The position numbers and the translations under genes are program-made. The notes beneath the pieces were generated by a model. The model ran no database searches and had not been told where the DNA came from. It saw only the letters and a list, made by a program, of their open reading frames with translations. 64,000 nucleotides of DNA from positions 15,001 to 79,000 of the forward strand of contig CAUYUJ010012703.1 of assembly GCA_963575745.1 (NCBI GenBank). Reading direction: 5' to 3'. Within the stretch, counting starts at the first letter, position 1. Each line of letters starts with the position of its first letter. Shown here piece by piece: positions 21,766-32,451 of this stretch. Origin of the DNA: Prorocentrum cordatum (lineage: Eukaryota; Sar; Dinophyceae; Prorocentrales; Prorocentraceae).

Positions 21766-22600
21766 AAAAGGAAAACGAGGAGGAAAACGAGGAGCAGGAA
21801 GAGGAGGAAAACGAGGAGGCCGACCCGCCGTCGGCCGCCGAAGCCGCGGCGGCCTGGGGCGGCAGCCTCCCGGCGGGCCGTCGGCGGGCCCTCGCGGGCC
21901 TTCGCGGGCCATATCGGCGGCCTCCGCGGGCCTTCGCGGGCCGCATCGGCGGCCTGCGGCCTGTGGCGGCAGCCGCTTCCAAAAGGCGGCTGCCAGGCCC
22001 TGCCAGTGCTGCCGTGGACTCGGACGATCCCAGCGGCCATCCTCTCCTGTCCTCCTCCTCCTCCTCCTCCTCCTCCTCCTCCTCCTCCTCCTCCTCCTCC
22101 TCCTCCTCCTCCGCATATTCCTCCTGCGAATACCTCTTGGGGGTCTTCTTTGGGTCGACTTCGGGGGTGGGGCCGTTCGGCCGCCCTCCTGACCGATGTG
22201 GGCCCGCTGCCTAGGCCAGCAGGGGCTTCAGGAGCCCCGGAAAGCACAGGGGGCCCCCTCGAGCCAGCACGGGAGAGGGAGGAGGAGAGGGGAGGGAGAG
22301 TGGGGAGAGAGGGCGAGGGGCAGGCTGGGCGCGCGCGCCACACCCGACATCCCATCCCTCCCGTCCACCCCCTCCCACTGCGCTGACTTTGGCTGTATCC
22401 TCGGACGGGTGTCACAGCGGACATGGGGCCCCAGAAAGGATCCCATGCTGCGATGCGCAACCAGACAGGGGAGCCGTGCACATGGGACGAGGAGGAGGAG
22501 CAGGTGGATAAGCAGGAGGATGAGCAGGAGTAAGGGAAGGAGGAGGAGGAGGAGGAGGAGGAGGAGGAGGAGGAACAGCAGCAGCAGAAGCAGGATCACG
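21766..22600. repeat. GGA-rich sequence, GC-rich minisatellite and CTC/GGA microsatellites
   Basis: 21766-21820 is GGA/AAA-rich. Near 21890-21960 a unit with GCGGGCCTTCGCGGGCC followed by ATATCGGCGGCC is duplicated with about 32-bp spacing. (CTC)n fills 22041-22110. 22480-22575 is GGA/GCA-rich. Frames on both strands (up to 242 codons) have no domain. Confidence 0.8.
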
Positions 22601-23834
22601 AGAAGCGGGAGGCGACAGGAGGGGAAAAGGTGGGGGCGACAACGACGAGGAAGGACTCGGATCAGAAGTGTGGTCCGCGCCGGGGCCAGAGCGCCACTCT
22701 GAACGAGGGCCAAAGCGAGGCCGACGGTGCAGCGTCAGCACCAGTCGCAGCTTGAACATCAAAGAGATCCGACCAAAGGTCCACACGCGCAGCCAGGTGT
22801 TGCAGTCCCCTGCGTAAAAAAGGAGGAACGCGGAGGATTCGCACTGGCTGGCCATAAGAGGGGGAGGAGTGAGGGGGAGGAGAGGAGAGGAGGGGAGGGG
22901 AGGGGAGGGGAGGGAGGAGGAGGGAGGGGAGGAGAGGTGGGAGAGGGGAGGGGAGGGAGGAGGAGGGAGGGGGGAGGAGGGAGAGAGGGGTGGGAGTGTT
23001 GGGGGGGAATCACTGCGACGCCATGAGATAGAAAAGGTGCTCGTTGGCCAGCCTCGCTCGACGACGGCCAGGGCACCCGTGCGCACGCCTGAGCCTCGAG
23101 CATCAGAGGTTTGAGCCAAAATGGAGAGAGGGGGGCAGGAAGGGGACGTCTAGACGGCCAGTCACCGACGCTGGTCTCCTCGTTCATGACGTCGAACCCC
23201 GACTCCCTCGAGAGCCGAATCTCCATCGTGGCGATGAGGTCCTGCCAGGGGGAAACATGACCAGAGTTTCGCTGCCTCACCTCCCACCCACCCCACGCCG
23301 CTTCCTCCCTCCCACCCCCTTCCTCCCTTCTTCCATCGGGCTAGGGGAGGCTCGGGCTAGCAGTCGGGGCCGAGCGGGTCAGAGACCAGAGGGGGGAGGG
23401 GGGGGGAGTCGGAGCCAGGGGGAGAGGGGGCCAGGGCCAGAGGTAGACGAGAGCCCAGGAGGGGCCAGGGCGGAAGTTATTTCCCATCGGAGAGGCCGAG
23501 ACGTGAGGGCAATGTAAGGGGGAGGGTCGGGGCGGGCGGGGAGGGGTCGAGGAGAATACATGTTTCTCTTGGTCCCCCCGTCTTGTTGAATACACCCATG
23601 TGCCCCCAGGCAAGACATGGAGCATCCCGAGGTCGAAGACGTCCCTTCAATGTGCACAGAATTCCTTGCACTGAAGATCTGGAAGTGTCTAAGGCACCGC
23701 AAATCGCTGGTTAGCCGGAGTACGTCGGGGTCTCTCGAAGCTGATCGCAAAACTGGCCTCGCCCGCAGCATCTCGGAGCCCTAAATTGCAAGGATATTTC
23801 AAGCCAAACGGGCCACACACCCTTGCGCACAGCT
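22601..23834. other. Unassigned DNA with a GGGA-rich tract
   Basis: GGGGA and GGA repeats occupy 22858-23000, and C/G homopolymer-rich sequence lies at 23275-23420. Frames on either strand reflect this composition. A spliced-leader-like match at 23111-23124 is listed separately. No gene was recognised. Confidence 0.5.
23111..23124 (-). other. Possible spliced-leader relict
   Basis: The minus strand reads CCATTTTGGCTCAA, a 14-base exact match to the 3' half of the conserved dinoflagellate spliced leader; only the leader's final G is replaced by A. Truncated leader copies mark genes that re-entered the genome from trans-spliced mRNA. Sequence downstream on the minus strand is open but not recognisable. 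A chance match is possible. Confidence 0.3.
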
Positions 23835-24660
23835 TCTCAGAGCTCAGATTTGAAAGAATCTCTCAAGCGAAATGAGCTGGACCACCTCTCGTGCAGCATC
23901 TTGGAGCTGAGGGGTGCGTCTCAAGCGAAACGCGCCAGACCACCTGGCGCACGGCAGCTCGGAGCTCAGAGGATGTCTTAAGCGAAACGGGCCGGACCAC
24001 CTCGCGCGCGGCATCTCGGGGCTGAAAGTTTCAAGGATGTCGCAAGCGAAATGGGCCGGATCACCTCCCGCACGGCATCCCGAAGCCCGGATTGCCACCT
24101 CTCGCACGGCATCTCGGGGCTCAGAGTTTCGAGAATGTCTCAGGCGAAAAGGCCCGGACCACCTCGCGCGCGGCGTCGCGGAGCCCAGATCTTCGAGTAT
24201 GTCTGAAGCGAAACAGCCTAGACCACCTCTCGCACGGCACCTCGGTCGAGAATGTCTCAGGCGAAACGGACCGGACCACTCCGCGCACGGCGTCGCGGAG
24301 CCCAAATTTTTGAGGATGTTTGAAGCGAAACAGCCTAGACCACCTCACGCACGGCATCTCGGGGCTCAGAAATTCGAGAATGTCTCAGGCGAGACGGCCC
24401 GGACCACCTCGCGCGCGGCGTCGCGAAGCCCAGATTTTCGAGGATGACTGAGGCGAAACAGCCTAGACCACCTCTCGCGCGGCATCTCGGGGCTCAGAAA
24501 TTCGAGAATGTCTCAGGCGAAACGGCCCGGACCACCTCGCGCGAGGCGGCCCGGAGCCGAGATTTCCAAAGATGTCTCAGGCGAAACGGCCAATCCCTGA
24601 CAACTCAGAAACGAGAGTTGTGAGGATGTCTCGGGCGAAACGGCCTGGACCACCAGATGT
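23835..24660 (+). repeat. 64-bp satellite, about 12 copies, partly alternating A/B units
   Basis: The shared motif GACCACCTC recurs at 24402, 24466 and 24530, exactly 64 bp apart. Type A units read GGCCCGGACCACCTCGCGCG with GGCGTCGCG; type B read CAGCCTAGACCACCTC with GGCATCTCGGGGCTCAGA. From about 24110 to 24560 the two types alternate, giving a 128-bp higher-order repeat; the 5' copies are more divergent and some are truncated. 64 is not a multiple of three, so the 177-codon frame across it is unlikely to be coding. Confidence 0.9.
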
Positions 24661-24739
24661 TTCCAAGAATGTCTCTGCTCCCCTTTCCCTCGGCCAGAGG
24701 TCGCTACTACCACAACAGCACGCCGTTCAGCAAGATGTT

Positions 24740-25175
24740 TGGGGAACAAGACGCCCCAAGACTGCACCAGCATGGCTGAAAAATACCTCACGGCGAGCCC
24801 AAGACGGCTCAACGACTCTCAGAGACCCCACGAGCCCCAAAAGAGATTTCAAGATGCGCCCGTGGAGCTCTCGGGTAAGCGTCTGATAGGCAACAAATGT
24901 GGAAGCACCTGGGCGTACTAAATGCTCAACCCCCATCTGCCCACGATGGCATCAAGAAAGCCGTCCTGGAGCCCCAAGACAGCCCCAGCGGGCCCCAAGA
25001 AGCCCCTAAGACGGCCTGAGAATCCCCAAGACACGCCCAAGAAGACTCCAAGGAGGCCCAAGAATCCCCAACGGGCCCCCATGAGGGCCTCCAGAAACCC
25101 GTGAGGAGGCCCCAGCAGGCCTCCAACAGGCTCCGAAGAGGCTCCAAAAAGGCCTCGAAAAAGTCTTCAAGAAGG
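24740..25175 (+). repeat. CCAAGA-type minisatellite, array 3
   Basis: Degenerate units such as GCCCCAAGAAGCC, CCCCAAGACACGCC and CCAAGGAGGCC are dense at 24965-25165 and looser at 24750-24860. All have the CAAGA core on the plus strand. No gene was recognised. Confidence 0.75.
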
Positions 25176-26330
25176 CATAATAGCCAACGCAACAATCATC
25201 TGAAGGTACAACCACGCCCCGCTATAGCATCGTAGCGCTGCTTCCCAAACGGCCAAACGAACATTATAGTAAGCGTGTTCGCGAGAGATTGGCTGAGCCA
25301 CCCTGCAATGCTGCGCTGGCACTGTGGCGGGGCTCGACGCGGGCAGCTGGACTTGGCCTCGGCGCCCCTTCGACCTCAGATGTGCCTGAGGAGCCTTCAG
25401 TTAAAGGACCACGAGAGAGAGACCCAGTAGAATCCCAAAAGGCGCGGCCGCAAGATTAGCCTCCCCCTGCTGACCCTTGGCCTGCCTGCGCGAGTGCCCC
25501 GGTAGATCGATCAGGTGCGCAGGAGGGTGCGAGGGAGAGGGGAGCACGACGCCAACACATTGAGCGTTCCAGCTTCGCGCTCTCAAGAACGGCATCGCGG
25601 AAAGCCCGCCCCCGGATCAGCGCGGCCCTCCCAACCTGGGTGAGGTCGCTCAGTCAAGCAGAATGCCACATCCATGGGGGGGTGCACATTGGACGACCGC
25701 CGACGTGTAACGACGGACTCGCTGTCTTCGCTACTTGTTTCTCCTCCGTAGCCACATCCACATGTTTCGATGCTGCCATTGTTAGCTCGCGCGCGTGCCT
25801 TTCGCATCACGAGACGAGTGAAAAGCGATCGCGAAGCAGATCCGCAACCCACTCGATAGGGGTGAAGGCCGCTGCTGCACTGTGCAGCGCTGTACCGCCC
25901 AGGCCGAAGCAGCGGCCCACAAGCACTGTCGCAGCACACTCATTGGATTGCGTACTTGCCACCTCCGTCCCTCGCCAACTCGGCGATCCACTGCCTCACA
26001 CCTCACCATCACCAGTTCATCCTGTCCTCCGCTGCTGGAAGGGACGGCAGCACCAACGGTCCTCGTCGTCCAGGCACGCGTCCTCCTCCATCCAGGAGGA
26101 GTCGTCGGCCGACGCGCCGCTGTCGCTGCAGCTGTCGCTGCAACCCCACCGGCGCTGCCCCTGCACCTGCTGAGGACGGGCTGGGCATGCGGAGGATCGA
26201 TGGGGAACAAAGCGAAGTAGCGGTGGTGGCCAAAGGGATGCCAGAAGGGGGGAGGGTTGCAATGCACTGGCGAGGGTAACAAAAAAAAAGACAGAGAGAG
26301 AGAGAGAGAGAGACGCGGCCCTGCGTCACT
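25176..26330. other. Unassigned DNA
   Basis: Mixed sequence, open on both strands from about 25640 to 26260 (plus 177 codons from 25640; minus frames to 26623). A run of nine A at 26281-26289 is followed by (AG)n at 26295-26312. No domain was recognised. Confidence 0.45.
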
Positions 26331-27163
26331 ATAACGAGCAGCGCGACTGCAGGACACCGATTTTCCATAGGTTTTCGAGGGATTTTGACATTTGCTTCGT
26401 TTCGGCCTTCCGACGGCCCGATACGGCCCAAGAGCCCCCAAAGATCGCCCAAGGATCGCCCAAAAAGCCTCCAAGATGGCCCCAGAACGGCCCAAGAGGC
26501 CCCAAGACGGCCCCAAGAGGCCCCCAAGACGGCCCAGGAGGCTTTTAAGACGCCCAAGATGGCCTCCAAGACGGCCCTGGAGCATTCCAAGAAGGCCCCA
26601 AGTAGGCTCAGAGAGGCCCCCAAAACGGCTTCCGACGGCGTCGGACCCCACCAAGACGGCCGAAGATGGCACTAAGATGGCCCAAGACGGCCCAAGAGGC
26701 CTGCAAGAGGGCCTCCAGGAAGGCCCGAAAGGGCCAAAATCATTGATTTCCCATGAGTTTTTAAAGGATTGTGGCATTTGCTTTTTGTTCGGCCTTCCGA
26801 CGGCCCGAGACGGCCCCAATGCCCCCAAAGATCGCCCAAGAGGCCTCAGACGGCCCCAAGAGGCCCCCAAGACGGCCGAAGAGGCCTCCAAGACGCTCAA
26901 GATGGTCTCCAAGGCGGCCCAAGAGTCCTCCAAGACGTCCTCCAAGAAGGCCCGAAAGGGCCAAAATGGCCTCCAGGCGTCCAAGATGACCTTCAAGATG
27001 CCCACGTGTTCCCTGAAGGCTTTCCAAGCCGATTTGGGGAACACATGGTCCGATAGCTTGGCAGGTCTGGCCTCAACGTTCGACCACATAGGCGCTTCCA
27101 CAAAGGCAGGGGGCAGCGGTGACTCGCCGTAGGCGTCTTCGATAACGAGCAGCGCGACTGCAG
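26331..27163 (-). mobile_element. Inserted element flanked by a perfect 22-bp direct repeat
   Basis: A 22-bp sequence starting ATAACGAGCAGCGCGACTGC is found at 26331-26352 and again, unchanged, at 27142-27163. This fits a target-site duplication around a 789-bp insert (26353-27141). The insert holds two related blocks about 384 bp apart, each with GATTTTCC or GATTTCCC, CATTTGCTTYGTT-like sequence and GGCCTTCCGACGGCCCG, then CCAAGA-type units. The last 150 bp are different and on the minus strand encode PAFVEAPMWSNVEARPAKLS and further protein-like sequence. Long duplications are typical of non-LTR insertion. Strand is assumed from that protein-like tail. Confidence 0.6.
26395..27005 (+). repeat. 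CCAAGA-type minisatellite, array 4 (inside the insertion)
   Basis: Dense 10-12 bp units, such as GGCCCAAGAGGCC, CCCCAAGACGGCC and CCTCCAAGATGGCC, make up most of the 789-bp insert. They are the least decayed units of this type in the window, with the core on the plus strand. Confidence 0.9.
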
Positions 27164-27559
27164 AAGACGAAGGCCGCGAGCCCAGGCTGCCCGCCGGCGG
27201 GGCTGAGCTGGGAGGCCGCAGGCGAGGGGCCGCAGCTGGGAGCGGCGCCGCAGCAGGACGCCGCCGTGGCGGGGGCGCGGCCCGCCCGCTGCAGGGGCCA
27301 CGTCGGCGGGCGCGGGGGGGAGACCGCGTGGGATCCGAGTGCCCGTCGACCTCAGGCGGCCGGGTGCTGGTGGCGTTGGGCGGCTGCGGAGTGAAGCAAA
27401 AGTCGAGCGCGCGGGGGGCGCGAGCTGAAATCTGGGAGAGTGCGCCTGAACGGTCAGCAGCGAGGCGTTGTCTTCGCGGCGTGCCTACGCAGCGTCGGCA
27501 GCGCAGCGTCAGCAGTGCACTGACAACAGCGCAGATTCTACAGCGCAGAGCCAACTGTG
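27164..27559. other. GC-rich unassigned DNA
   Basis: Very GC-rich and open on both strands; the 601-codon minus frame from 27587 crosses it, the insertion and further DNA. Its N-terminal part is Ala/Pro/Arg-rich without a recognisable domain. Confidence 0.45.
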
Positions 27560-28022
27560 CAGTTTCAAGAATGCACTGTCGAAGCACTGTGCTGTTGGCG
27601 TTGCGCTGTGCACACAGCTGAGGGCTAGCATCCTGCTCCTTCTACTCTCTCTCTCTCTCTCTCTCTCCCTGCTCCTGCACCGCAGTGTCGACAGCGCAAT
27701 GTCAACAGCGCAGTGTCAACAGAGCCGTGTCAACAGCTGCGCTGTGGACACAGCTCAGGATAAGCCTCCTCCTTCTGGTCTTCTCGTTTCTCTTCCTGCG
27801 CAGCGCATTTTCAGAAGAGCAGTGTCAACAACGCAGTGTCGAAACACGGCGCTGTTGACACTGCGTTGTGGACGCAGCTCAGGGTTGGCTTCCTCATTAT
27901 TTTCCTCTCGTCCCTCTCTTCCTGCGCAGCACAATATAAACAGCGCAGTGTTAGCAACGCAGTGTCGAACCACTCCACTGTTGGCACTGCGCTGTGGACA
28001 CAGCTCAGAATGAGCATCCTCC

Positions 28023-28105
<83 letters not shown>

Positions 28106-28330
28106 TTCCTCCTCCCCCTCCTCCTCCTCCTCCTCCTCCTTTTCTTTCTTCCTGCACAGCGCAGTGTCGAAAGCGCAGTGTCAACAAGACGGTGTCAACA
28201 GAGCAGCGCCAACAGCGCAGTGTCTTTAGCGCAGTGTCGACAGAGCAGTGTCAACAAAGCAGCGCCAACAGCGCAGTGTACACTGCGCTGTAGACATAGC
28301 TCAGGGTTAGCCTCCTCCTCCTCAATCTCT
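27560..28330. repeat. Palindromic 14-bp repeats in about five larger units, with CT and ATC microsatellites
   Basis: Units of about 14 bp (ACAGCGCAGTGTCA) are clustered at 27680-27740, 27800-27850, 27935-27975 and 28155-28285. Most clusters end in the complementary form (ACTGCGCTGTGGACACAGCT), so each can fold back. They are separated by pyrimidine-rich stretches (for example TTCTCTTCCTGCGCAGC), by (CT)n at 27643-27667 and by about 27 ATC units at 28023-28105. The larger unit, repeat cluster plus pyrimidine tract, recurs about five times. Confidence 0.85.
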
Positions 28331-28359
28331 TCCTCCTCCTCTCTGCCCTCCCCTCCTGC

Positions 28360-28565
28360 ACAGCAAACTTGGTATCCAGGCTCGAGAGACGCAGTGGCAG
28401 CTCAACAAGGGTGCGAGATTTCCCATGCCAGCCAGACGCAGTGGCCACGGTATACTGAAGCATCGATACCGCATACGCGTCAACCTGGATGCGCGAGGTA
28501 GATGCTCGAAGTGGCACCGCCACACGCGTAGCCGAATCGATTCTCAAGGTTAGTGGGCCCGACGA
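28360..28565 (-). CDS. Candidate exon-like fragment, function unknown
   Basis: In the minus frame from 28613 the translation changes from low-complexity to ordinary protein composition: LTLRIDSATRVAVPLRASTS, then QVDAYAVSMLQYTVATASGW and KSRTLVELPLRLSSLDTKFA. Strand choice rests on amino-acid composition only. I see no family match and no clear splice site, and the frame continues into the repeat to the left. It could equally be a chance open stretch. Confidence 0.25.
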
Positions 28566-28752
28566 AGACGAAGACACGCATCCCTGGGGCCGTCTCAAGC
28601 CTGCGCCGTGCACTTGGAATACTTGCTATTTTGAGCGTCCCGACTGCACTGTTGTTTACGCCTGCTGCAAGTCCTCCTCCGAACCCGAAATCGTGATCAC
28701 ATTAGTCCCAATCGCGACGCCCTTTTCGCGCACGAGGCTCAATATCGTTTGC

Positions 28753-29319
28753 TCACGTGTATCCACCCACCGACAGCCGAAGTCGGCGGTCGACATCTTC
28801 CCTCAACTCCTCAGGGGCAATCAACTGGCCTGGCCGGAGCGGCCTGTTGCCATCCGCGCTGCCACGAGGGCAAGCGCCTTCGATTCGAGCGATCAAGAAG
28901 CCCGTGAAACAGAGCAGCGCCATCGAAGCCCACACGTCCCACTGCGCCTATGGAAATGAGTCCACTTTCGCCCTGAGCCTGCCTGGGCACGACAGCTCCT
29001 GCAGCGGCTCCGCCACGCACCGCTCCCCGAGCGCCCACTCTGAATCAAGCGAGGGGCCGGTGCGCTCGGCCCACTCAGATTGCGGCAGTGTCCCGAGCAT
29101 GCACATGTAGCTGCCGCTGCGTGGCCGCCAGCTGGGCAGACACCCTGCCACCAAGCAGATGGGCCCAATGTAGACGGAGGCCGTAACAGGCAGGATCGGC
29201 AATGTCAGAAGAACATCCTCGAGTTTCTCAGCTGCCGACTCTCTCACATGCACAACGTTGACCTCGTTCCGTGCCGAGCTGTCTGGTGTGACGTGTCTGC
29301 TCTGGGAAATCAACGCCAA
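28753..29319 (-). CDS. Candidate coding stretch with one in-frame stop, function unknown
   Basis: One minus frame is open from 29319 to a stop at 28948-28950 and again to 28753. It includes LTLPILPVTASVYIGPICLV and, after the stop, ASMALLCFTGFLIARIEG, both hydrophobic enough to be membrane segments. The opposite strand is also open. The stop could mark an intron or a pseudogene, or the frame may be meaningless. Confidence 0.2.
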
Positions 29320-29329
29320 ACTTGACTAG

Positions 29330-30205
29330 GCAACCCGCACTGCCCCAGGCGCTTGAATGGGTCCAGGCTGCGGAGACTGAGCTTGGGCATAGAGCCCCTA
29401 CACAATGACCCAACTCGTGACGCAGGGGTTCCAGAGCTCTTAACCTCCTCATCCTCCTCCCTTTTCCTTCAGTCGCGTCCAGACTACGGTCCACCTACGG
29501 GTTCGCCAGCAGGCTGGCAAACGCTAAAAATAGTGTAAGATAAAAGTGATTCACTTCTCCTCCTCATCCACCTCTTTCTCCTTATCCCTCCTCCTCTGGC
29601 CTTGGGAAGGCGCACGCTGAGGATGCCGACCTTGGACGCCTTGCCGTACGGCCGACCTAGCCGTCGGAACGCCCCCAGCAGCTGCCCGCGAGTAAAGGAG
29701 GCGCTGGCGCGTCGCTTCTGCACGGCGTCTTTGCCTGAGGGGGTCATTTCGCCAGCCCCCTGCCTCCATCCGCCCCTGTCCTGTCCCCTCCTTCCTGGGG
29801 CATTAGGCGAACAGCCAATTCTGAGGTATGCATGGGTATGGCCTGAAAGCCTCAAAGCCTGGCCAGCCGGCGAAGCGCCCAAGACGCAGAGATCGAAGAC
29901 AGGCTAACAGACGAAACACAGAAATACAGAGGAAGATGAGGAGAATGAAGAGGGGAAGAATGAGGAACGGCAAGAATACGAGGAGAATGAGGAGGTGGAA
30001 AGTGGGAAGGTGGTAAATCCGATTCTCGGATGGCGATCGACAGCTTGCTCCAGCTCCTCTAGCCGTCGTTGGTGCACCGAGACTGCGCATCGATGCGGCG
30101 CCGCTTCCCAGGCCCGAGCTCGCGCCCGCACCAGCTCCAAGAGCGAAGGAGAGCCGATGAAACTCGAGCCCGGAACAGTCATGACAGACTTCCAAGAGAT
30201 CGGAA
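29330..30205. other. Unassigned DNA
   Basis: Mixed sequence with a GA-rich patch (29930-30010). Overlapping frames of 132 codons (minus, from 29882) and 207 codons (minus, from 30426) are low-complexity in places and have no recognisable domain. Confidence 0.45.
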
Positions 30206-30416
30206 GCCACAGACCCCCTCGCATCGTGGAAAAAAAACAGGGCGGGAGATTTGATCATAGTTTCGGCCTCTGGGGGCCCGCCCTGGTCCCCGGGACCATC
30301 AAAGAACGACTCAGGATGAAAAACCTCCAGGGGCCCTCGCCGGGCCCCGGGGCATGGGGTCGAGACCTCCAGGGATCCGCATTGCGAAAAAAACACAACG
30401 TCGGATTGTCTGAGAA
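30206..30416 (-). mobile_element. ME-CAGAC element, full-length copy
   Basis: Ends are CCACAGACCCCCTCG at 30207-30221 and, on the complement, CTCAGACAATCCGACGTTG at the right edge. Internal blocks match the 45603 copy: TTTCGGCCTCTGGGGGCCC (30261-30279), CATCAAAGAACGACTCAGG (30298-30316) and a GGTCGAGACCTCC block near 30358. T-rich loops sit beside both ends, as in the stem-loops of other copies, though pairing here is poor. Short flanking AAG is seen on both sides; I would not rely on it as a target duplication. Confidence 0.6.
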
Positions 30417-31862
30417 GGTTGCACACGCTGCTGAAATCCGCTGGACCAACGGTCCAAAACCTGGGCGACGCCGATCAATCGGCTGGACCTCGACGTGGAT
30501 CCGTGACGGAGGCACGACTAGTCAGCTCCCGACCGCACTGCACAACAGTCGCAGCAAGCGATCGCACAGCTCGCGCTCGCCCCTCCGAGACTGAATGGTC
30601 CGTCGCCACGCTTGCGCGCACTCCGTCCACGTCATGGCTCGGGCTCGCCTGTCAGGCCATCGATCGGTAGATCAGGCTTTGGCGAGACCCCACACGAAGG
30701 CGCACATGCAATATCTGGCTCAAGTGCGCTCGATTTGAAGCTGGCGTTGCCTGATTCTAACCGCACGGCGCTGGCTCCATCGATACTGCGGCAAGTTATA
30801 CCAGCTTCGCACAGAAGCACTCTAAATCGCTGGGGCGGTGCCTGGCGAATTTTCGCTAAGGGCGGCGTAATTGGTAGACTCACCAAAACCCTGGCGGCGC
30901 CATGTACTCCATCGAACTCGAAGACATGAGGACACCCACCTTACAAGAACTGTCGTCAGCGGGCACGTTGCGAACCAGCGGGTCTTCTCGGCAAATCGCC
31001 TCATCCACCAATCCCTCTGGGCGCAGATGGTTTGAAGTGCAAGCTCTTCCAAACCCATGATACCTCTTCGGGGATGAGTGTGCCCCGCTCTCATACCCCA
31101 CGCCGCAAGACTTCCCCCCCCCGCCTGGCCACGACTTTGAAGCACTTTGAGGAACGATAGAGGGCGCACTGTGCGCAGCGTTATAGATCCAAGGACGCTG
31201 TTCGCGTCGCCCGTACGGGGGTGCATGATGCCCGTGCTCCTCCCTCTCTTGCATTGCGGCTTAATTCGCAGAATGTTTGACCTACACATGCCCTATGCGC
31301 CAGCACAGTCACGCTGCCTAGCCGCCGACGCAAAAAAGGGTGTCTTTCTGCCAACTCGACGGTGGCGTGCGCACCCTCGTCTCGTCGGACGGGCAGCGAT
31401 GCGGGGTCCCACAACCCCCTGCTGAGATTGAGGTTTGGGGGGACGTGGCGAACGACGTCACTCCCCACCTCAACCAATACCTGCTCTGGGTTTCTGAAGA
31501 AGCGTCTGCTGGTACCCCCCCTCGGGGGTCAACCTCGCCTCGTCGTCGCGCCGCGACGGGGGTCGGAGCGCCTTCGGCACGCGGTGGCTGCCCACGACGG
31601 GGGTCGATGTGGGGCTGTCGGCGAGGGTGACGCCCCCCCCCCCGACGCTTATTCACAAACCCAGAGTATGCAGGGATAGTGTAGTTATACAGATGGGGGC
31701 TGGCGCGAGGGCCTTCTGCATCCAGGAATGTGGCGGGGCACCAAGACTCGACGATAGGTGGTTCATGCATGGTTGCGCGCACGGCCATGTACTCACGTAC
31801 ACATACCGTTTTGAGTTATTGTTTGGGAGGCTCTTGCGCTAGACTTTCGCTACGACGGCTAA
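30417..31862. other. Unassigned DNA
   Basis: Mixed sequence with C runs at 31110 and 31636. Several frames near 100-155 codons on both strands (for example minus 155 codons from 31289) lack any domain I recognise. 31510-31620 has short duplications of GGGGGTC-type sequence. Confidence 0.4.
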
Positions 31863-32081
31863 TTGTTTGGCGATCTAGATCCATGCGTCGTTGACTTGCC
31901 TGGGCTTATCGCCCTGCATCGTGAACGAGCTGGTCGCTTTGATCGGAGACGTGCACTTGCACCTCAAGCTGCGGTTCCCACTTCACTTGACGACGTGTCT
32001 TTCGTTAAAGACCGATTGCGCCAGGACCTACAAGCAAGGACGCTTAGCCCGAGCACGGCAGCTCAGATCAAAGCCGTTTAA
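31863..32081 (+). CDS. Small open frame, function unknown
   Basis: 72 codons from a Met at 31863, encoding VVDLPGLIALHRERAGRFDR and later DDVSFVKDRLRQDLQARTLS. Composition is protein-like and helical, but a second plus frame overlaps it almost completely. No family is recognised. Confidence 0.2.
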   Translation: MFGDLDPCVVDLPGLIALHRERAGRFDRRRALAPQAAVPTSLDDVSFVKDRLRQDLQARTLSPSTAAQIKAV

Positions 32082-32097
32082 CGTGTGATATTTCTGA

Positions 32098-32451
32098 TTG
32101 TGTCTTTTCGTCGAGATGCTCATCCTCGGGCACCCGCTTCACTTCATTCGATCGGCATGGCACCGGGTTTGCTTACACGACATCATGTTTACCCACGGAG
32201 TGTTCGCCTTAAGGCTCGAGGGCAGAGTCACTTTCAGACGTCCTGGGGCGAGATTTGCAGACGTGGCCCTCGAGGCTGCAAGATCGCGCTCAGACCCGTC
32301 GTGCCCGACCACGCAGGTTGCCATCCAGCTGGTGGCGCGAGGTGCTTCACAGGCATTGCAGACGCACGCAAACAGCACCCTTGACGAAGCCATTCGCGAT
32401 GTTACGGCGGACCTAGTGCAAAGACAGCTTGCGCTGTTCATTCAGCGGTGA
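32098..32451 (+). CDS. Open frame of 117 codons, function unknown
   Basis: From a Met at 32098 the frame encodes IMFTHGVFALRLEGRVTFRR, FADVALEAARSRSDPSCPTT and DEAIRDVTADLVQRQLALFI before a stop at 32449-32451. Residue composition is balanced and there is no low-complexity tract. No motif or family is recognised, and it might be one exon of a longer gene. Evidence is composition only. Confidence 0.25.
   Translation: MCLFVEMLILGHPLHFIRSAWHRVCLHDIMFTHGVFALRLEGRVTFRRPGARFADVALEAARSRSDPSCPTTQVAIQLVARGASQALQTHANSTLDEAIRDVTADLVQRQLALFIQR

Noticed and set aside
23914-24447. 177-codon frame as a repeat protein
   Set aside because: The DNA unit is 64 bp, so the peptide changes frame at each unit.
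25782-27587. 601-codon minus frame
   Set aside because: It crosses the 789-bp insertion and its CCAAGA repeats, and its ends are GC-rich low-complexity sequence; the frame exists because the repeat lacks stops.
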